From NCBI RefSeq assembly GCF_900104695.1, contig NZ_FNSW01000001.1, forward strand, positions 2,666,001 to 2,730,000: a stretch of 64,000 nt of DNA. The letters are read 5' to 3'. The stretch is from Paenibacillus sp. GP183. Lineage in GTDB: Bacteria; Bacillota; Bacilli; Paenibacillales; NBRC-103111. Each line of letters starts with the position of its first letter. Position 1 is the stretch's first letter. The notes beneath the pieces are model-generated. The model saw only the letters and a list, made by a program, of their open reading frames with translations. It had not been told where the DNA came from and ran no database searches. Shown here piece by piece: positions 51,795 through 60,971 of this stretch. A program made the translations under genes and the position numbers.

Positions 51795-52568
51795 TCACCC
51801 GCCCGCAATTGTTATTCCATGTTCAATCTGCCTCTGGATCCATCCTGATATCAAAGGGCTCGGCAGCAGCGCCAACCCGTTATAGCGGTATTCATAGCCT
51901 TTCATCCGGGCAGGAATCACCTTTCGGGTGAAATAGCCTTCACTCAAAAATAACGGCGCCACCAGCACGGCATGTCCAGGCTTCCTTCGCTCCCACTCTA
52001 GCATCTTGCGCTTTACTTGATCCGGCAAAAGCATTGCCACATCGGCCTCGTCGAAACCTCCCAACGTTTTTAGCCGATCTGCGAGCTTCTCCAGACCTTG
52101 GCGCCATTGCAGGTGAAAGCCTTTTTCCACGCTGCCATGACCGACCAGCAGCACGATTTCGCGGCTTGGGTCGTCGGACAACGGCTTTATTTTCTCATAG
52201 ACAATCTCGGCAATAACCGGATCATCATCTATGGGTGAGGTAAAGTGTATACGTGCCTGGATGGAAAAAGGTGTCATGTCCGTCTCCAGCTTCGGCTGCG
52301 GAATCACTCCGAGCGCATAGCTGATCTCATCTATATGTGTACTTCCAGAGAATACGAAGAGCGGAACAACGATGATATCGGATACACCCTTGGCCTCCAA
52401 ATGAGTGATGCCATCTTGAATCAACCGGCCTTCCACCAGCTCCAGATAAGAGGCGTACACCGGAATCCCCGGCTGCACTTTGACTGCGGAAACAGCCTCA
52501 TCGACCAGCTTCACCCAGTCCGCATCCCTCGATCCATGGCTGATGACCAATACCCCGAAACGCTTCAT
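51795..52568 (-). CDS. cbiX: sirohydrochlorin chelatase, CbiX type
   Basis: About 257 residues with two chelatase half-domains. The first carries LVISHGSRD and VPLFVFSGSTHIDEI, and the second LLVGHGSVEKG and APLFLSEGYFT. The metal-binding His residues are in place. It inserts Fe2+ or Co2+ into sirohydrochlorin. ATG 52568 begins the conserved MKRFGVLVISHGS; an upstream in-frame ATG is less supported. Confidence 0.92.
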   Translation of the reverse strand: MKRFGVLVISHGSRDADWVKLVDEAVSAVKVQPGIPVYASYLELVEGRLIQDGITHLEAKGVSDIIVVPLFVFSGSTHIDEISYALGVIPQPKLETDMTPFSIQARIHFTSPIDDDPVIAEIVYEKIKPLSDDPSREIVLLVGHGSVEKGFHLQWRQGLEKLADRLKTLGGFDEADVAMLLPDQVKRKMLEWERRKPGHAVLVAPLFLSEGYFTRKVIPARMKGYEYRYNGLALLPSPLISGWIQRQIEHGITIAGG

Positions 52569-52757
52569 CCTGTTCTCATCCGTTCCAATAAAAACCATTG
52601 TATTCTAATGCTACCCAATGTACCCCATCATGTCAATTAGGCTCAATAAAAGAGGCCGCTCCGACAGGATACCGTGAAAATGATCACTGTATCACCGCTA
52701 AAGCCAGCCCTTTTTGCTAATCGGCGAACCGCCGATGCTCTTTATTTATTCCCGAAC

Positions 52758-53048
52758 TTACCGCCCCAGCCTATCCAACGTAAGAATATACCCGTCGTTG
52801 CCATAGTTCAAGCAGCGCTTGACGCGGGAGATGGTGGCCGTGCTCGCTCCGGTTTCCGCTTCAATCTGGTTGTACGTGGAGCCTTTGCGCAGCATGCGCG
52901 CAACCTCCAACCGCTGCGACAGCGATTGAATCTCATTAACCGTACACAGGTCATCAAAAAATACATAGCACTCTTCAAGATCCTTGAGCGTTAAGACCGC
53001 TTCAAAAAGCTGATCGATCGCTTTATCATTTAATTTTTTTAATTGCAT
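52758..53048 (-). CDS. YerC/YecD family TrpR-like DNA-binding protein
   Basis: A 96-residue helical protein. LYTVNEIQSLSQRLEVARML and NQIEAETGASTATISRVKRC give the TrpR-like helix-turn-helix. The family is conserved in Bacillales and of unknown target. ATG 53048 has GGAGTGAT 7 nt upstream. Confidence 0.9.
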   Translation of the reverse strand: MQLKKLNDKAIDQLFEAVLTLKDLEECYVFFDDLCTVNEIQSLSQRLEVARMLRKGSTYNQIEAETGASTATISRVKRCLNYGNDGYILTLDRLGR

Positions 53049-53277
53049 CGAATTGATCACTCCCGGAGGTCTTGGTAGCTTGGTTCAAGCTCTATTCTAT
53101 CTTTCGACATCCGCTTCGGCATTTCCTCCCTTTAGGTTAGCATTACTGTAAAATTTCTATGCGTTAATGAGCTGAATTGGACGACCGCCCTGAAACCGTG
53201 ACATTCGTCCAATCCAAAGTTAGGCGACTCACATAAGCTATACAAGACAAATCTGATAAAAAGGGTCGTGAAATCAT

Positions 53278-53817
53278 ATGAATTCCAACCATCCTAACCA
53301 CCCGACAATTGGCAATGGCTACGATGCTGATGCACAAATAAGAAGCATTACACCACCTAACGCTGTGCCTGGAGATTTCTTTGGAGGCTCCTATCCCGGT
53401 CTCGGCGAAGGCGCATTCTTCCCGGAGTTTACTCAAGGCGGCAATCTCCCTGTACCCTATCAAGGCGGGGGTGCAGCAGGCAGCGGAGGTGGAGGCGGAA
53501 TCGGAAACTTATTGGGTCTCTTAGGCGGCAAAGGTGGAGGCTCCAATCCTCTTAGCAGCATTAACTTTAGCCAGATTAAAGGCTTTGTAGATCGCATGGG
53601 AGGCATCGACGGCATTGTCGGCACCATGACGAAGGTGCAAAAGTTTATGGGGACCTTTCGACAGATGGCTCCCATGTTTAAGGTATTATTCAACAGCGTC
53701 GGCGGCAAGGTTAAATCTACGGATGGAAATCTCCGCAGATCGCGCAAACATCAGCCGATACACCGCAAGCGCCGCAGAACCTCATCCACCAGCCGCAAAC
53801 GCCCAGGCACTCGCTAA
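53278..53817 (+). CDS. Gly-rich protein with basic C-terminus, possibly spore-associated
   Basis: A 179-residue protein. The Pro/Gly-rich first half has a run GGAAGSGGGGGIGNLLGLLG, the middle is amphipathic (FSQIKGFVDRMGGIDGIVG), and the last 35 residues are strongly basic (RKHQPIHRKRRRTSSTSRKR). The layout recalls VrrA/YqfQ-like spore proteins, but I cannot confirm it. A strong terminator follows. Confidence 0.55.
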   Translation: MNSNHPNHPTIGNGYDADAQIRSITPPNAVPGDFFGGSYPGLGEGAFFPEFTQGGNLPVPYQGGGAAGSGGGGGIGNLLGLLGGKGGGSNPLSSINFSQIKGFVDRMGGIDGIVGTMTKVQKFMGTFRQMAPMFKVLFNSVGGKVKSTDGNLRRSRKHQPIHRKRRRTSSTSRKRPGTR

Positions 53818-53828
53818 AGTCCATGATA

Positions 53829-53874
53829 AAGTCCTCATTTCTTTTTACTAACAGAGAAATGAGGACTTTTCAGT
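53829..53874 (+). terminator. strong terminator
   Basis: AAAGTCCTCATTTCT / AGAAATGAGGACTTT, a 15-bp perfect stem followed by TCAG on plus and by TATCATGG-type sequence on minus; it serves the plus-strand gene and perhaps also the convergent minus gene. Confidence 0.85.
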
Positions 53875-54996
53875 TTATCCTTCAATATTAGGATATGGGC
53901 GGTTGCTGCGATGACTACGGCTCCGGCGGTTGCTGCGGGTTCTAGTTTTCTTTTTTCTTTTAACCATCCAAATAATAATTGAGATAAAGATTAAAGCAGC
54001 TCCTGCAATAGCAAGCATTCTCCAAATATCCTTCGGATTGAGTACAATGGCATTTTTCGAGATGTTCTTATTTCCTTGGTTAACGAGTTCAGTCATTTGC
54101 GCTTGTTTTACATCTTTTGAAGAGATATCGTACTGTATGGAGCTATGCTCCTCCTGTTTACCGGATCCAGATCCATAGGACCAACTGATATTTGTATCGT
54201 ATTTGCCGCTATTGATAAGCTCAACTGGTGCTTCAAAGGAAAATACGGCCGAGTTCCCGGGATAAATCGATTTCATTTCAGCTTTTTTCTCAAACTGTAA
54301 TTTACCACCCTGGGATATTTGAATGACGCCTTGGGATGTATCCTCGATGATATTCCCCTTATTAACAATAGTTAAATCCATGAACAGCTTGCTTCCATTC
54401 ATTTTCGGTTCAAGAGATTTAATTTCTAATTTGTGAGAAATCGTTCCCGGCACTTTCACCACCACAGCAATGATTTGGGAAAAAGCCTTGTTCACAACTA
54501 CAGCGGCTTCATTCTTATTAAGTGGTTTTTCTGATTTGTTTCCAGGCTCCAGTTTGTACAGAGTAATGGCTCCTACGTGATCACCTGGCCCTACACCGGA
54601 AGGAATTGTGAAATCCAGTATAAGATCGCGGCTTTCTCCGGGTTTCATTTGAATGTTTTGCTTATTTACCTTAAACCAGGAACCCACTTGTTTTTGCTCA
54701 TTGTGCTCCGGGTCTATAGCCCCTATTCCTCCACCCACTGCGTTTGGAGCATCAGCAAGCATAAATACTCCGTCTGCAGAAGCTTTATCCGAGGAATTGC
54801 TCAAGTTTACTGTGACCTGTTTCTGATCTCCAGGGTTCCCTTCCACGATGAAATAACCGTTGACCACTTGATCGCCAAGGGGCTTCATTAGAATATTTCC
54901 AGAAGACGCTTCATCAGCATGAACCAATGGAGCAGCATTTAGGAAAAGGATGATGGACAATAGGCAAATGATCCTTAAAACCTTCAAGGGAAACAC
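53875..54996 (-). CDS. DUF916/DUF3324-type cell-surface protein
   Basis: A 373-residue membrane protein. It has a signal peptide (residues 1-27), an N-terminal DUF916-like immunoglobulin-type domain (GYFIVEGNPGDQKQVTVNLS, MKPGESRDLILDFTIPSGVG), a second domain (about 190-300), then one C-terminal membrane helix (MLAIAGAALIFISIIIWMV) and a very basic Arg/Ser tail. Proteins of this type bind WxL-domain proteins to peptidoglycan. It lies directly downstream of such a candidate in one transcript. Confidence 0.83.
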   Translation of the reverse strand: MFPLKVLRIICLLSIILFLNAAPLVHADEASSGNILMKPLGDQVVNGYFIVEGNPGDQKQVTVNLSNSSDKASADGVFMLADAPNAVGGGIGAIDPEHNEQKQVGSWFKVNKQNIQMKPGESRDLILDFTIPSGVGPGDHVGAITLYKLEPGNKSEKPLNKNEAAVVVNKAFSQIIAVVVKVPGTISHKLEIKSLEPKMNGSKLFMDLTIVNKGNIIEDTSQGVIQISQGGKLQFEKKAEMKSIYPGNSAVFSFEAPVELINSGKYDTNISWSYGSGSGKQEEHSSIQYDISSKDVKQAQMTELVNQGNKNISKNAIVLNPKDIWRMLAIAGAALIFISIIIWMVKRKKKTRTRSNRRSRSHRSNRPYPNIEG

Positions 54997-55019
54997 CTCA
55001 TATGTGTAAGAATAAGAAA

Positions 55020-55048
55020 AACCACCCTTTTACGAGTGGTTCGATAAG
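55020..55048 (-). terminator. hairpin between the WxL-like and DUF916 genes
   Basis: AACCAC / GTGGTT arms followed by TTTCTTATTC on the minus strand. It could partly end the transcript after the surface protein gene, giving more of it than of the anchor. Confidence 0.65.
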
Positions 55049-55058
55049 GACAAAAAAT

Positions 55059-55751
55059 TTACGGTGCTGAAGTAATGGAGTATGTAATGGTTGTGTCATA
55101 AGACCCCGCGAAAAGTCCAAGATTGGTAACATCAGTAACATTTTTAAAAGCGGATTCAGGAGCAGCTGTTACGATGGATCCTGTAGGCAAATAGTTGGGT
55201 AATGTCAAAGTGTAATTCAGACCAGCTACGAAAGCTCCGGCTCCTTTACCCTTATTGGCAAATAGGATGTCTATCCCAGCAGCACCCACCGAGAGCGTTC
55301 CAGTAGGCACTTGAGCTAAGTCACTCTTTGTGGTGAACTTGGGTTTGTAACTAACGGCTGTGACTGTCAATACTGAATCAGCAGGAATGTTGACAGTAAC
55401 AGTTTTTCCAGGAGCAGTTGAATCTGGAACTGTAGTTGTTAGTGGTGAAGCTGACACTTTAGCCACGAAACCTGCGTTTTTTCCTCTGTTATCAGCGACA
55501 AATAAATAATCTAATGCCGATTTTGAAGCGAGTTTTGTGCTAACATCGATGGTTCCAAGGCCATTAAAAGAAATTCCTGAAACAACTACAGTCGATGGAT
55601 TTGCATTCGTAAAAACTCCGTCATCAGTGTTGCTGGCAATAACCAGATCTCCTCCATTAACAACACCTGAGCTAGCCGCAAAAGCGACACTTGCAACAGC
55701 AAAAACGCCTACTAATGCAATGGGTAAAGCTTTCTTGATTTGTTTAAACAT
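55059..55751 (-). CDS. secreted WxL-like surface protein with degenerate motif
   Basis: A 230-residue exported protein: signal peptide ending ASVAFA (about residue 25), then a beta-rich Ala/Val/Thr domain. In WxL proteins the motif Trp-x-Leu occurs twice in strands. Here the first position reads NAGFVAKVS, and the end TTITYSITSAP matches the second site with Tyr in place of Trp. It is probably secreted and held at the wall by the DUF916 protein encoded next. AAAGGGG precedes the start. Confidence 0.6.
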   Translation of the reverse strand: MFKQIKKALPIALVGVFAVASVAFAASSGVVNGGDLVIASNTDDGVFTNANPSTVVVSGISFNGLGTIDVSTKLASKSALDYLFVADNRGKNAGFVAKVSASPLTTTVPDSTAPGKTVTVNIPADSVLTVTAVSYKPKFTTKSDLAQVPTGTLSVGAAGIDILFANKGKGAGAFVAGLNYTLTLPNYLPTGSIVTAAPESAFKNVTDVTNLGLFAGSYDTTITYSITSAP

Positions 55752-55779
55752 AAAAAATACCCCTTTCGAATTTGAAAGT

Positions 55780-55845
55780 GGTCGGTTGCACTAGCACGCT
55801 CCGCCGAATCCAAGTGCCCACGTACAGATTCGGTTTCATCACGTC
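55780..55845 (-). ncRNA. structured 5' leader with possible pseudoknot, riboswitch-like
   Basis: On the minus strand CCGAATC (55833-55827) pairs with GATTCGG (55810-55804). The loop carries GCACT (55817-55813), which can pair with AGTGC (55792-55788) downstream, an H-type pseudoknot. It lies between an AT-rich promoter and the WxL-like gene. It matches no riboswitch class I know. Confidence 0.5.
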
Positions 55846-55959
55846 CCAAAATTACTTTAAATATATCACATTCTACGAATAATATATATATTTTTGTCGT
55901 AAAGAATTCATATAGGTTGAAAATTCCCTCTTTTTCTTCATTTTCGACATATTTGATGG

Positions 55960-56874
55960 CTAATCATTCTTGTAATAAGCAAAGGTTTCCTCCAAACCTC
56001 TCATAAGTGAATATCGCGGCTCCCACTTAAGCACCTCTTTGGCCAAGCTATTATCCAATCTGCTATGCTCGATATCTCCTGCTCGGCTTTTCTGATAGAT
56101 AGGATGTACCTGCTCTCCCATTACTAGAGTTAGCAGCTTAAGTAAATCATTCGTGCTGGTTTGTCGATTCGTTCCTATGTTAACGATGGTTTTCGCTCCA
56201 TGATCTATGGCGGCAAGATTAGCCCGGACAACATCCTTGATGTAAATAAAATCCCTTGTTTGCTCTCCGCTCCCATAAATCATCGGCGATTCTCCGCGCA
56301 AAAGCTTATCGATAAAAATCGATACCACGCCGCCTTCTCCCCTTGGATCCTGTCTCATGCCATAGACGTTGGCGTACCTGAGAATCGTATAATCCAAGCC
56401 ATAAAGCTGCGAATAGACATCGATGTAAGGCTCCACTGCAAGCTTGGAAACTCCGTAAAAGGATTGCGGCTTCTTCGGGTGATCCTCCGTAATACCCAGG
56501 AATTGAGGCGCTCCATATACGGCTGCGGAAGAAGCATAAATGATTTTGCGAACTTCATATGTACGACTCATCTCCAGCAGCTTGAGGGTTCCCATAATAT
56601 TAGCAGCGGCGTCCTGTTCCGGATGGAGAATGGACCTGCGAACATCTATTTGGGCTGCATGGTGAATGACAAGCTCCGGCTTAAATGATGCAAAGACCTC
56701 GCTTAAAAGCGGATTTGCTATATCCATCTCAAAAAATTCAGCCCGAGGGTTCACATTCCCTCGAAATCCCGTGCTTATATTATCGACAACTCCCGTATGA
56801 TAACCTTCATCTATCAATGAATCTACGATATTGGAGCCAATAAATCCCGCTCCGCCGGTCACTAGAACATTCAT
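55960..56874 (-). CDS. NAD-dependent epimerase, UDP-glucose 4-epimerase-like
   Basis: A 304-residue SDR-extended protein. VLVTGGAGFIGSNIVDSL is the NAD loop, SSAAVYG supplies the Ser, and YGVSK the catalytic Tyr/Lys. DPRGEGGVVSIFIDKLL and SGEQTRDFIYIKDV are the usual sugar-nucleotide blocks. It interconverts a UDP-sugar, probably for surface polysaccharide. It stands next to surface-protein genes but is transcribed alone. Confidence 0.92.
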   Translation of the reverse strand: MNVLVTGGAGFIGSNIVDSLIDEGYHTGVVDNISTGFRGNVNPRAEFFEMDIANPLLSEVFASFKPELVIHHAAQIDVRRSILHPEQDAAANIMGTLKLLEMSRTYEVRKIIYASSAAVYGAPQFLGITEDHPKKPQSFYGVSKLAVEPYIDVYSQLYGLDYTILRYANVYGMRQDPRGEGGVVSIFIDKLLRGESPMIYGSGEQTRDFIYIKDVVRANLAAIDHGAKTIVNIGTNRQTSTNDLLKLLTLVMGEQVHPIYQKSRAGDIEHSRLDNSLAKEVLKWEPRYSLMRGLEETFAYYKND

Positions 56875-57010
56875 GTGAATCTCCCTGTCATCAGTTTATT
56901 CCACTTTCGTCGCGGAACCCTCCTGCACGATTTGTATCCAAGTGGTCCCATCTAAATCACTCCGCTTTTTGGTATAATAGAACTATCCTATCAACGAGAG
57001 GGGCAGCAAC

Positions 57011-57487
57011 TTGGACAATAAAGAAACATCCCAAAACCTCTCTGCTCAACCATCAGCCACGTCAGCCCAATTATCATCTGTCATTCCGCCCGATACATCC
57101 ATCATCCTCTTTGATGGTGTCTGCAATCTTTGCAATGGAGCTGTGCAGTTTATTATCCTCCGTGATCCCCAGAGTCATTTCATGTTCGCGACCCAGCAAT
57201 CCGATGCTGGGGAGGCGCTTTTGCAGCAATTTCAGATCAAAGCTGGTAAAGCCGGCACGATCATTCTCATAGAAGGCGCCCAATACTTCACTCGATCGAC
57301 CGCCGCATTGCGAATTGCCAAACATTTACGAAGCCTCTGGCCGCTTGTATATGCCGCTATCCTGATTCCGCCATTTCTGCGCAACGCCGTCTATGATTAT
57401 ATTGCCCGCAATCGGTATCGTTGGTTTGGACGCAGAGATCAATGTATGATGCCTACGCCTGAAATGAAGAAGCGTTTTTTGGAATAG
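57011..57487 (+). CDS. DCC-family thiol-disulfide oxidoreductase (DUF393, YuxK-like)
   Basis: A 158-residue protein. IILFDGVCNLCNGAVQFII carries the DxxCxxC motif of the DCC family, and YDYIARNRYRWFGRRD is the C-terminal signature. A disordered Ser/Gln-rich start of about 28 residues is longer than usual. The start is TTG with GAGAGGGG 7 nt upstream. Probable redox function; substrate unknown. Confidence 0.9.
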   Translation: MDNKETSQNLSAQPSATSAQLSSVIPPDTSIILFDGVCNLCNGAVQFIILRDPQSHFMFATQQSDAGEALLQQFQIKAGKAGTIILIEGAQYFTRSTAALRIAKHLRSLWPLVYAAILIPPFLRNAVYDYIARNRYRWFGRRDQCMMPTPEMKKRFLE

Positions 57488-57501
57488 CGAAAGCAGCGGA
57501 A

Positions 57502-58059
57502 TTAAGCTCGAAATAAATCGTCTCCTTCAAAAGGAAACACCGGTTTTGGATCTCGATGCAGCCCCTTGGACTCCGCATGTCTCGCACAATCGATCAGCCA
57601 ACTGGTGAATTTTGCCACAGGCAGCGTTTCCATTTCCTCGAAGCTGAAAAAACCCGCCGCATCCACCTCAACCCCATCCGGCGTTGGTTCTCCACCTACA
57701 TACTCCATCTCGAAAGCGATATAAATATTATGAATATTCCTTGGTTGATCCCGAAGAGCTATAATATTCGTGACTACCGCTTCGATACCTGATTCCTCCA
57801 AAACTTCCCTCTTGATCGTATCATGGATCTGCTCGTGCTGCTCGATGTATCCTCCGGGGTTGGTCCATAATCCTTTTCCGGGATTCTCGGCTCTACGCAC
57901 AAGTAAAAATTTCCCGTCTCTCGAAATAATGGCTCCTACACCAATGCTATAGTCTCCCCAATGGATAAAATTGCAGCCTGGACATGCCTTTCGCTGGACG
58001 GAGGAAATCTCTCGAGTTTCTAATGCAGTACCGCAGGATAAACAAAACTTAACTTCCAT
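57502..58059 (-). CDS. Nudix hydrolase with zinc ribbon (NudC/YjjA-like)
   Basis: A 185-residue protein. The N-terminal zinc ribbon has CLSCG...CPGC (residues 6-29). The Nudix box reads GYIEQHEQIHDTIKREVLEE, SGI. This arrangement is that of NAD-pyrophosphatase-like or ADP-ribose-type Nudix enzymes; the substrate is not determined. Convergent with the DCC gene. Confidence 0.9.
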   Translation of the reverse strand: MEVKFCLSCGTALETREISSVQRKACPGCNFIHWGDYSIGVGAIISRDGKFLLVRRAENPGKGLWTNPGGYIEQHEQIHDTIKREVLEESGIEAVVTNIIALRDQPRNIHNIYIAFEMEYVGGEPTPDGVEVDAAGFFSFEEMETLPVAKFTSWLIDCARHAESKGLHRDPKPVFPFEGDDLFRA

Positions 58060-58118
58060 ACGTATCCCCTTATTTTTCTATGGATTGAGTATAGCTTCAT
58101 GCTGCTCTGTTTATTATT

Positions 58119-58913
58119 TTACACATTTATTTCATCGGCTGCACCAAATTCCCAACAGCTCAAGCTGAGCGAACCCATCTGATAAGACCTGTGCACCAGC
58201 CTCGCATTATGTGACTCATCCGCAGAACCGAGTGCCAATATCATCGGCACAAAATGCTCAGTCGTCGGTACTGCTTCAGCCGCATGAGGGGCTCTGCTCT
58301 CATATTCGAACAGCGCGTCCGTGTTCCAGGTTTCCAATTGCTCATCCAGCCATTCATCAAAAGCAACAGCCCAGCTTTGCGCAGACTCATTACTCCAATC
58401 CAATTTGAGCAAATTGTGCACAGTTCCTCCGCTGCCAATGATGAGGATATCGTTCTCGCGAAGCGGCTCTAAAGCCTTGCCAATCCTGTAATATTCTTCA
58501 GGAATTAATCCGGGATTCACAGAAAGCTCCACAACGGGAATATCTGCTGCCGGATACAAAAGAGACAGCGGAGCCCAGGCCCCATGATCCAACCCGCGGT
58601 GATCATCCAATTCACATTGAATCCCTTCCTCCGAAAACAAACGCTGAATCTCCATACTGATTGTTATATCCCCTTTGGCCGGATAAGTCATCTGATACAG
58701 CTCCTCGGGAAATCCATAAAAGTCATAAATCGTTTCATACCGGCTCACGCTGCTGATCTGTTGAACCTGACTTTCCCAATGTGCGCTGAAAATCACAATG
58801 GCCTTCGGCCTTGGAAGCTCTTGCCCCAAGTCTCGCAAAAACTCCGTGTAAGGATGCTGCTCGATTGCCAGCGAGGGCGCACCATGCGCGATAAATAACG
58901 AGGGTAGCATCAT
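58119..58913 (-). CDS. LigB-type extradiol dioxygenase (YgiD, 4,5-DOPA dioxygenase family)
   Basis: A 264-residue enzyme. The zinc or iron ligands are in LFIAHGAPSLA (H10), IFSAHWES (H46) and GLDHGAWAPL, with SGGTVHN near residue 160. The length is typical of YgiD. It opens catechol rings by extradiol cleavage; the physiological substrate is not known. A terminator (AAGGCCATAA / TTATGGCCTT) lies upstream at 59017-59064. Confidence 0.9.
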   Translation of the reverse strand: MMLPSLFIAHGAPSLAIEQHPYTEFLRDLGQELPRPKAIVIFSAHWESQVQQISSVSRYETIYDFYGFPEELYQMTYPAKGDITISMEIQRLFSEEGIQCELDDHRGLDHGAWAPLSLLYPAADIPVVELSVNPGLIPEEYYRIGKALEPLRENDILIIGSGGTVHNLLKLDWSNESAQSWAVAFDEWLDEQLETWNTDALFEYESRAPHAAEAVPTTEHFVPMILALGSADESHNARLVHRSYQMGSLSLSCWEFGAADEINV

Positions 58914-59016
58914 AAAGCCTCCTTTTTAATCCATCTATGATCTGAGATTGTTCGGAACTACGATCCCACCATGTTGAAACTCACAAATAGTGAGGAGCTT
59001 AGACTCACTCCAAACA

Positions 59017-59064
59017 AAGGCCATAATTCTCTACAAACTGTAGAAATTTATGGCCTTTGTTGCG
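59017..59064. terminator. bidirectional terminator
   Basis: AACAAAGGCCATAA and TTTATGGCCTTTGTT form a 13-bp stem between two same-strand genes (radical SAM gene upstream, LigB gene downstream). Confidence 0.75.
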
Positions 59065-59115
59065 CTCTCGCGGGATGAAGCGATATCGTTCAGCATCCAG
59101 CCAAGATCCTGCTGT

Positions 59116-60879
59116 TTAAGTCGTGGCCGGCTGCCTGATCGGCATCGTGAAAAACTGTGCAGGATTTGCCGCATCCGGATGGTAATAGATAACGAGCAGA
59201 TCTTTATGATCCTGCTCTATACTGCCGCTTTGCAGGTAGCTCTCCAGCGAAAAGGGCAGCATCTCGATCATGACATGCTTGTGCAAATCTCTTTCGGGAA
59301 TCGAAAGGCTGCTGAATTGGCCGCTCACATGCTCCGGCTGTTCAGCGAGCAGCTTCATGTACTCGGCTTGCTCCGATTTGTTCAAGGTGAACTCCCACCA
59401 AATTTTCCGCGGTCGGTATTTATGCCCCAGGAAGTAGTCCAGCTTCATGAAGCCCTCGATGACATCCATATCCGATGTGCCGCGATCCAGCAGGAAGGAC
59501 TTCAGGCGGGTGAACAGGTCCTCCAGTTGATGTCCGATCTTCTGCCAGCCTCGAGCCTCCCAATAATCGCCGAATTCCTGAAAGAAATCAAAGGCGGAGG
59601 CGAATTCTTGTTTGATCAAATAGTCCATGGTGTGATCCATTCGATGTGCGTTCCAGTATTTCTCGAGCACATCCTCCACACGTTTGATCCGAATCAGATC
59701 GGTAAAAGGAAGAATGTCATTGCCCAGAATCTCATACGGTGCGTTGTCCATATACACATATCCATATTTCACTGCATCCTGCCGCATTCCCGTACCGCGA
59801 AGCATCTTCAGAAAGCCAAGCTGCAGCTCCTCCGGCCCGAGTTCGAAAACGTCGTTAAAGGTTTTGCGAAATGAGCTGTAATCTTCCTGCGGCAAACCTG
59901 CGATTAAATCCAGATGCTGGTCTATTTTGCCGCTGTTTTTGATTTTGCTCACGGTGCGGGACAGCTTCGAGAAGTTTTGCCTGCGCTGAACCAGCTCATT
60001 GGTCAGGTCGTTTGTAGACTGTACCCCGATTTCAAAGCGGAAAACACCTGCAGGCGCATGCTCAGCCAAGTAATCCAGCACCTCGGGGCGCATAATATCT
60101 GCGGTAATCTCGAATTGAAAGATGCAGCCGCGATGATTGTTGATGAGGAATTCGAATATTTCCATGGCGTAATCGCGCTTGATATTGAAGGTCCGGTCTA
60201 CGAATTTGATCAGCTTCGCACCTGAATCGATGAGAAACAGCAGATCGCTCTTGGTCCGCTCCATATCAAAATAACGCACCCCAACTTCGATGCTCGACAA
60301 GCAGAACTGGCAGGAGAATGGGCAGCCTCTGCTGGTTTCAAAATAGACCACGCGGTTCGCGAGGCTCGGAAGATCCTCGGCAAAACGATGCGGCGTTGGA
60401 ATGTCGCTCAGATTCAGCTTGCCTCTGCCTGGATTGAGAATGATCTCTTCTCCCTTGCGATAAGCTGTCCCGTAAACAAAATGATACTTCCGCGTAGTGG
60501 AAATCTCCTTGAGCAGATGGTGAAAGGTCTCTTCACCCTCGCCCATCACGATAAAGTCAACCTCGGGAATACGCTGCATCCAATATTCAGTATCGTAAGA
60601 GACCTCGGGACCGCCGAGTAGGATGAGCATCCCCGGCCTGATTTTCTTGATCATGCGAATAATCTGGATCGTTTCTTCGATATTCCAGATATAACAGGAA
60701 AAACCCAGCACATCGGGCGCCTTTTGATAAAGGTCGGACACGATATTCATCGCCGGGTCTTTAATCGTATATTCCGTAATTTCCACATCAAAATCATCGC
60801 CGCAATATGCTTTTAAATAACGCAGGGCGAGAGAGGTGTGGATATATTTGGCGTTCAGTGTGGTAACAACAACCTTCAT
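59116..60879 (-). CDS. B12-binding radical SAM protein (DUF4080-type)
   Basis: A 587-residue enzyme. The N-terminal cobalamin-binding domain (MKVVVTTLNAKYIHTSLALR) is followed by GGPEVSYD and VMGEGEETF, the radical SAM core with CPFSCQFC (CxxxCxxC) near residue 190, and a C-terminal DUF4080 domain. All three cluster cysteines are present. Members of this class carry out methylations or rearrangements on unknown substrates. ATG 60879 begins the conserved sequence and GAGGTTG precedes it. Confidence 0.92.
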   Translation of the reverse strand: MKVVVTTLNAKYIHTSLALRYLKAYCGDDFDVEITEYTIKDPAMNIVSDLYQKAPDVLGFSCYIWNIEETIQIIRMIKKIRPGMLILLGGPEVSYDTEYWMQRIPEVDFIVMGEGEETFHHLLKEISTTRKYHFVYGTAYRKGEEIILNPGRGKLNLSDIPTPHRFAEDLPSLANRVVYFETSRGCPFSCQFCLSSIEVGVRYFDMERTKSDLLFLIDSGAKLIKFVDRTFNIKRDYAMEIFEFLINNHRGCIFQFEITADIMRPEVLDYLAEHAPAGVFRFEIGVQSTNDLTNELVQRRQNFSKLSRTVSKIKNSGKIDQHLDLIAGLPQEDYSSFRKTFNDVFELGPEELQLGFLKMLRGTGMRQDAVKYGYVYMDNAPYEILGNDILPFTDLIRIKRVEDVLEKYWNAHRMDHTMDYLIKQEFASAFDFFQEFGDYWEARGWQKIGHQLEDLFTRLKSFLLDRGTSDMDVIEGFMKLDYFLGHKYRPRKIWWEFTLNKSEQAEYMKLLAEQPEHVSGQFSSLSIPERDLHKHVMIEMLPFSLESYLQSGSIEQDHKDLLVIYYHPDAANPAQFFTMPIRQPATT

Positions 60880-60971
60880 AGTGAAACAACCTCGTTTTGT
60901 CAACGTTTATAGTCTTTCAATTCTACACGGAAAAACGAGGAATTACAAAGGAAAACCTTGCTGCACTTCAG

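Noticed and set aside
53164-53463. Minus-strand 99-codon frame
   Set aside because: It overlaps the start of the better-supported plus-strand Gly-rich gene and shows no motif or ribosome site.
55780-55845. Cyclic di-GMP (GEMM) riboswitch upstream of the surface protein
   Set aside because: The class-defining CGCACAGGGCAAACC and GGACGCAAAGC blocks are absent, so I left it unassigned.
59050-59874. Plus-strand frame of 274 codons
   Set aside because: It lies opposite the C-terminal part of the radical SAM gene, whose motifs and length are clear. No start site or family match.
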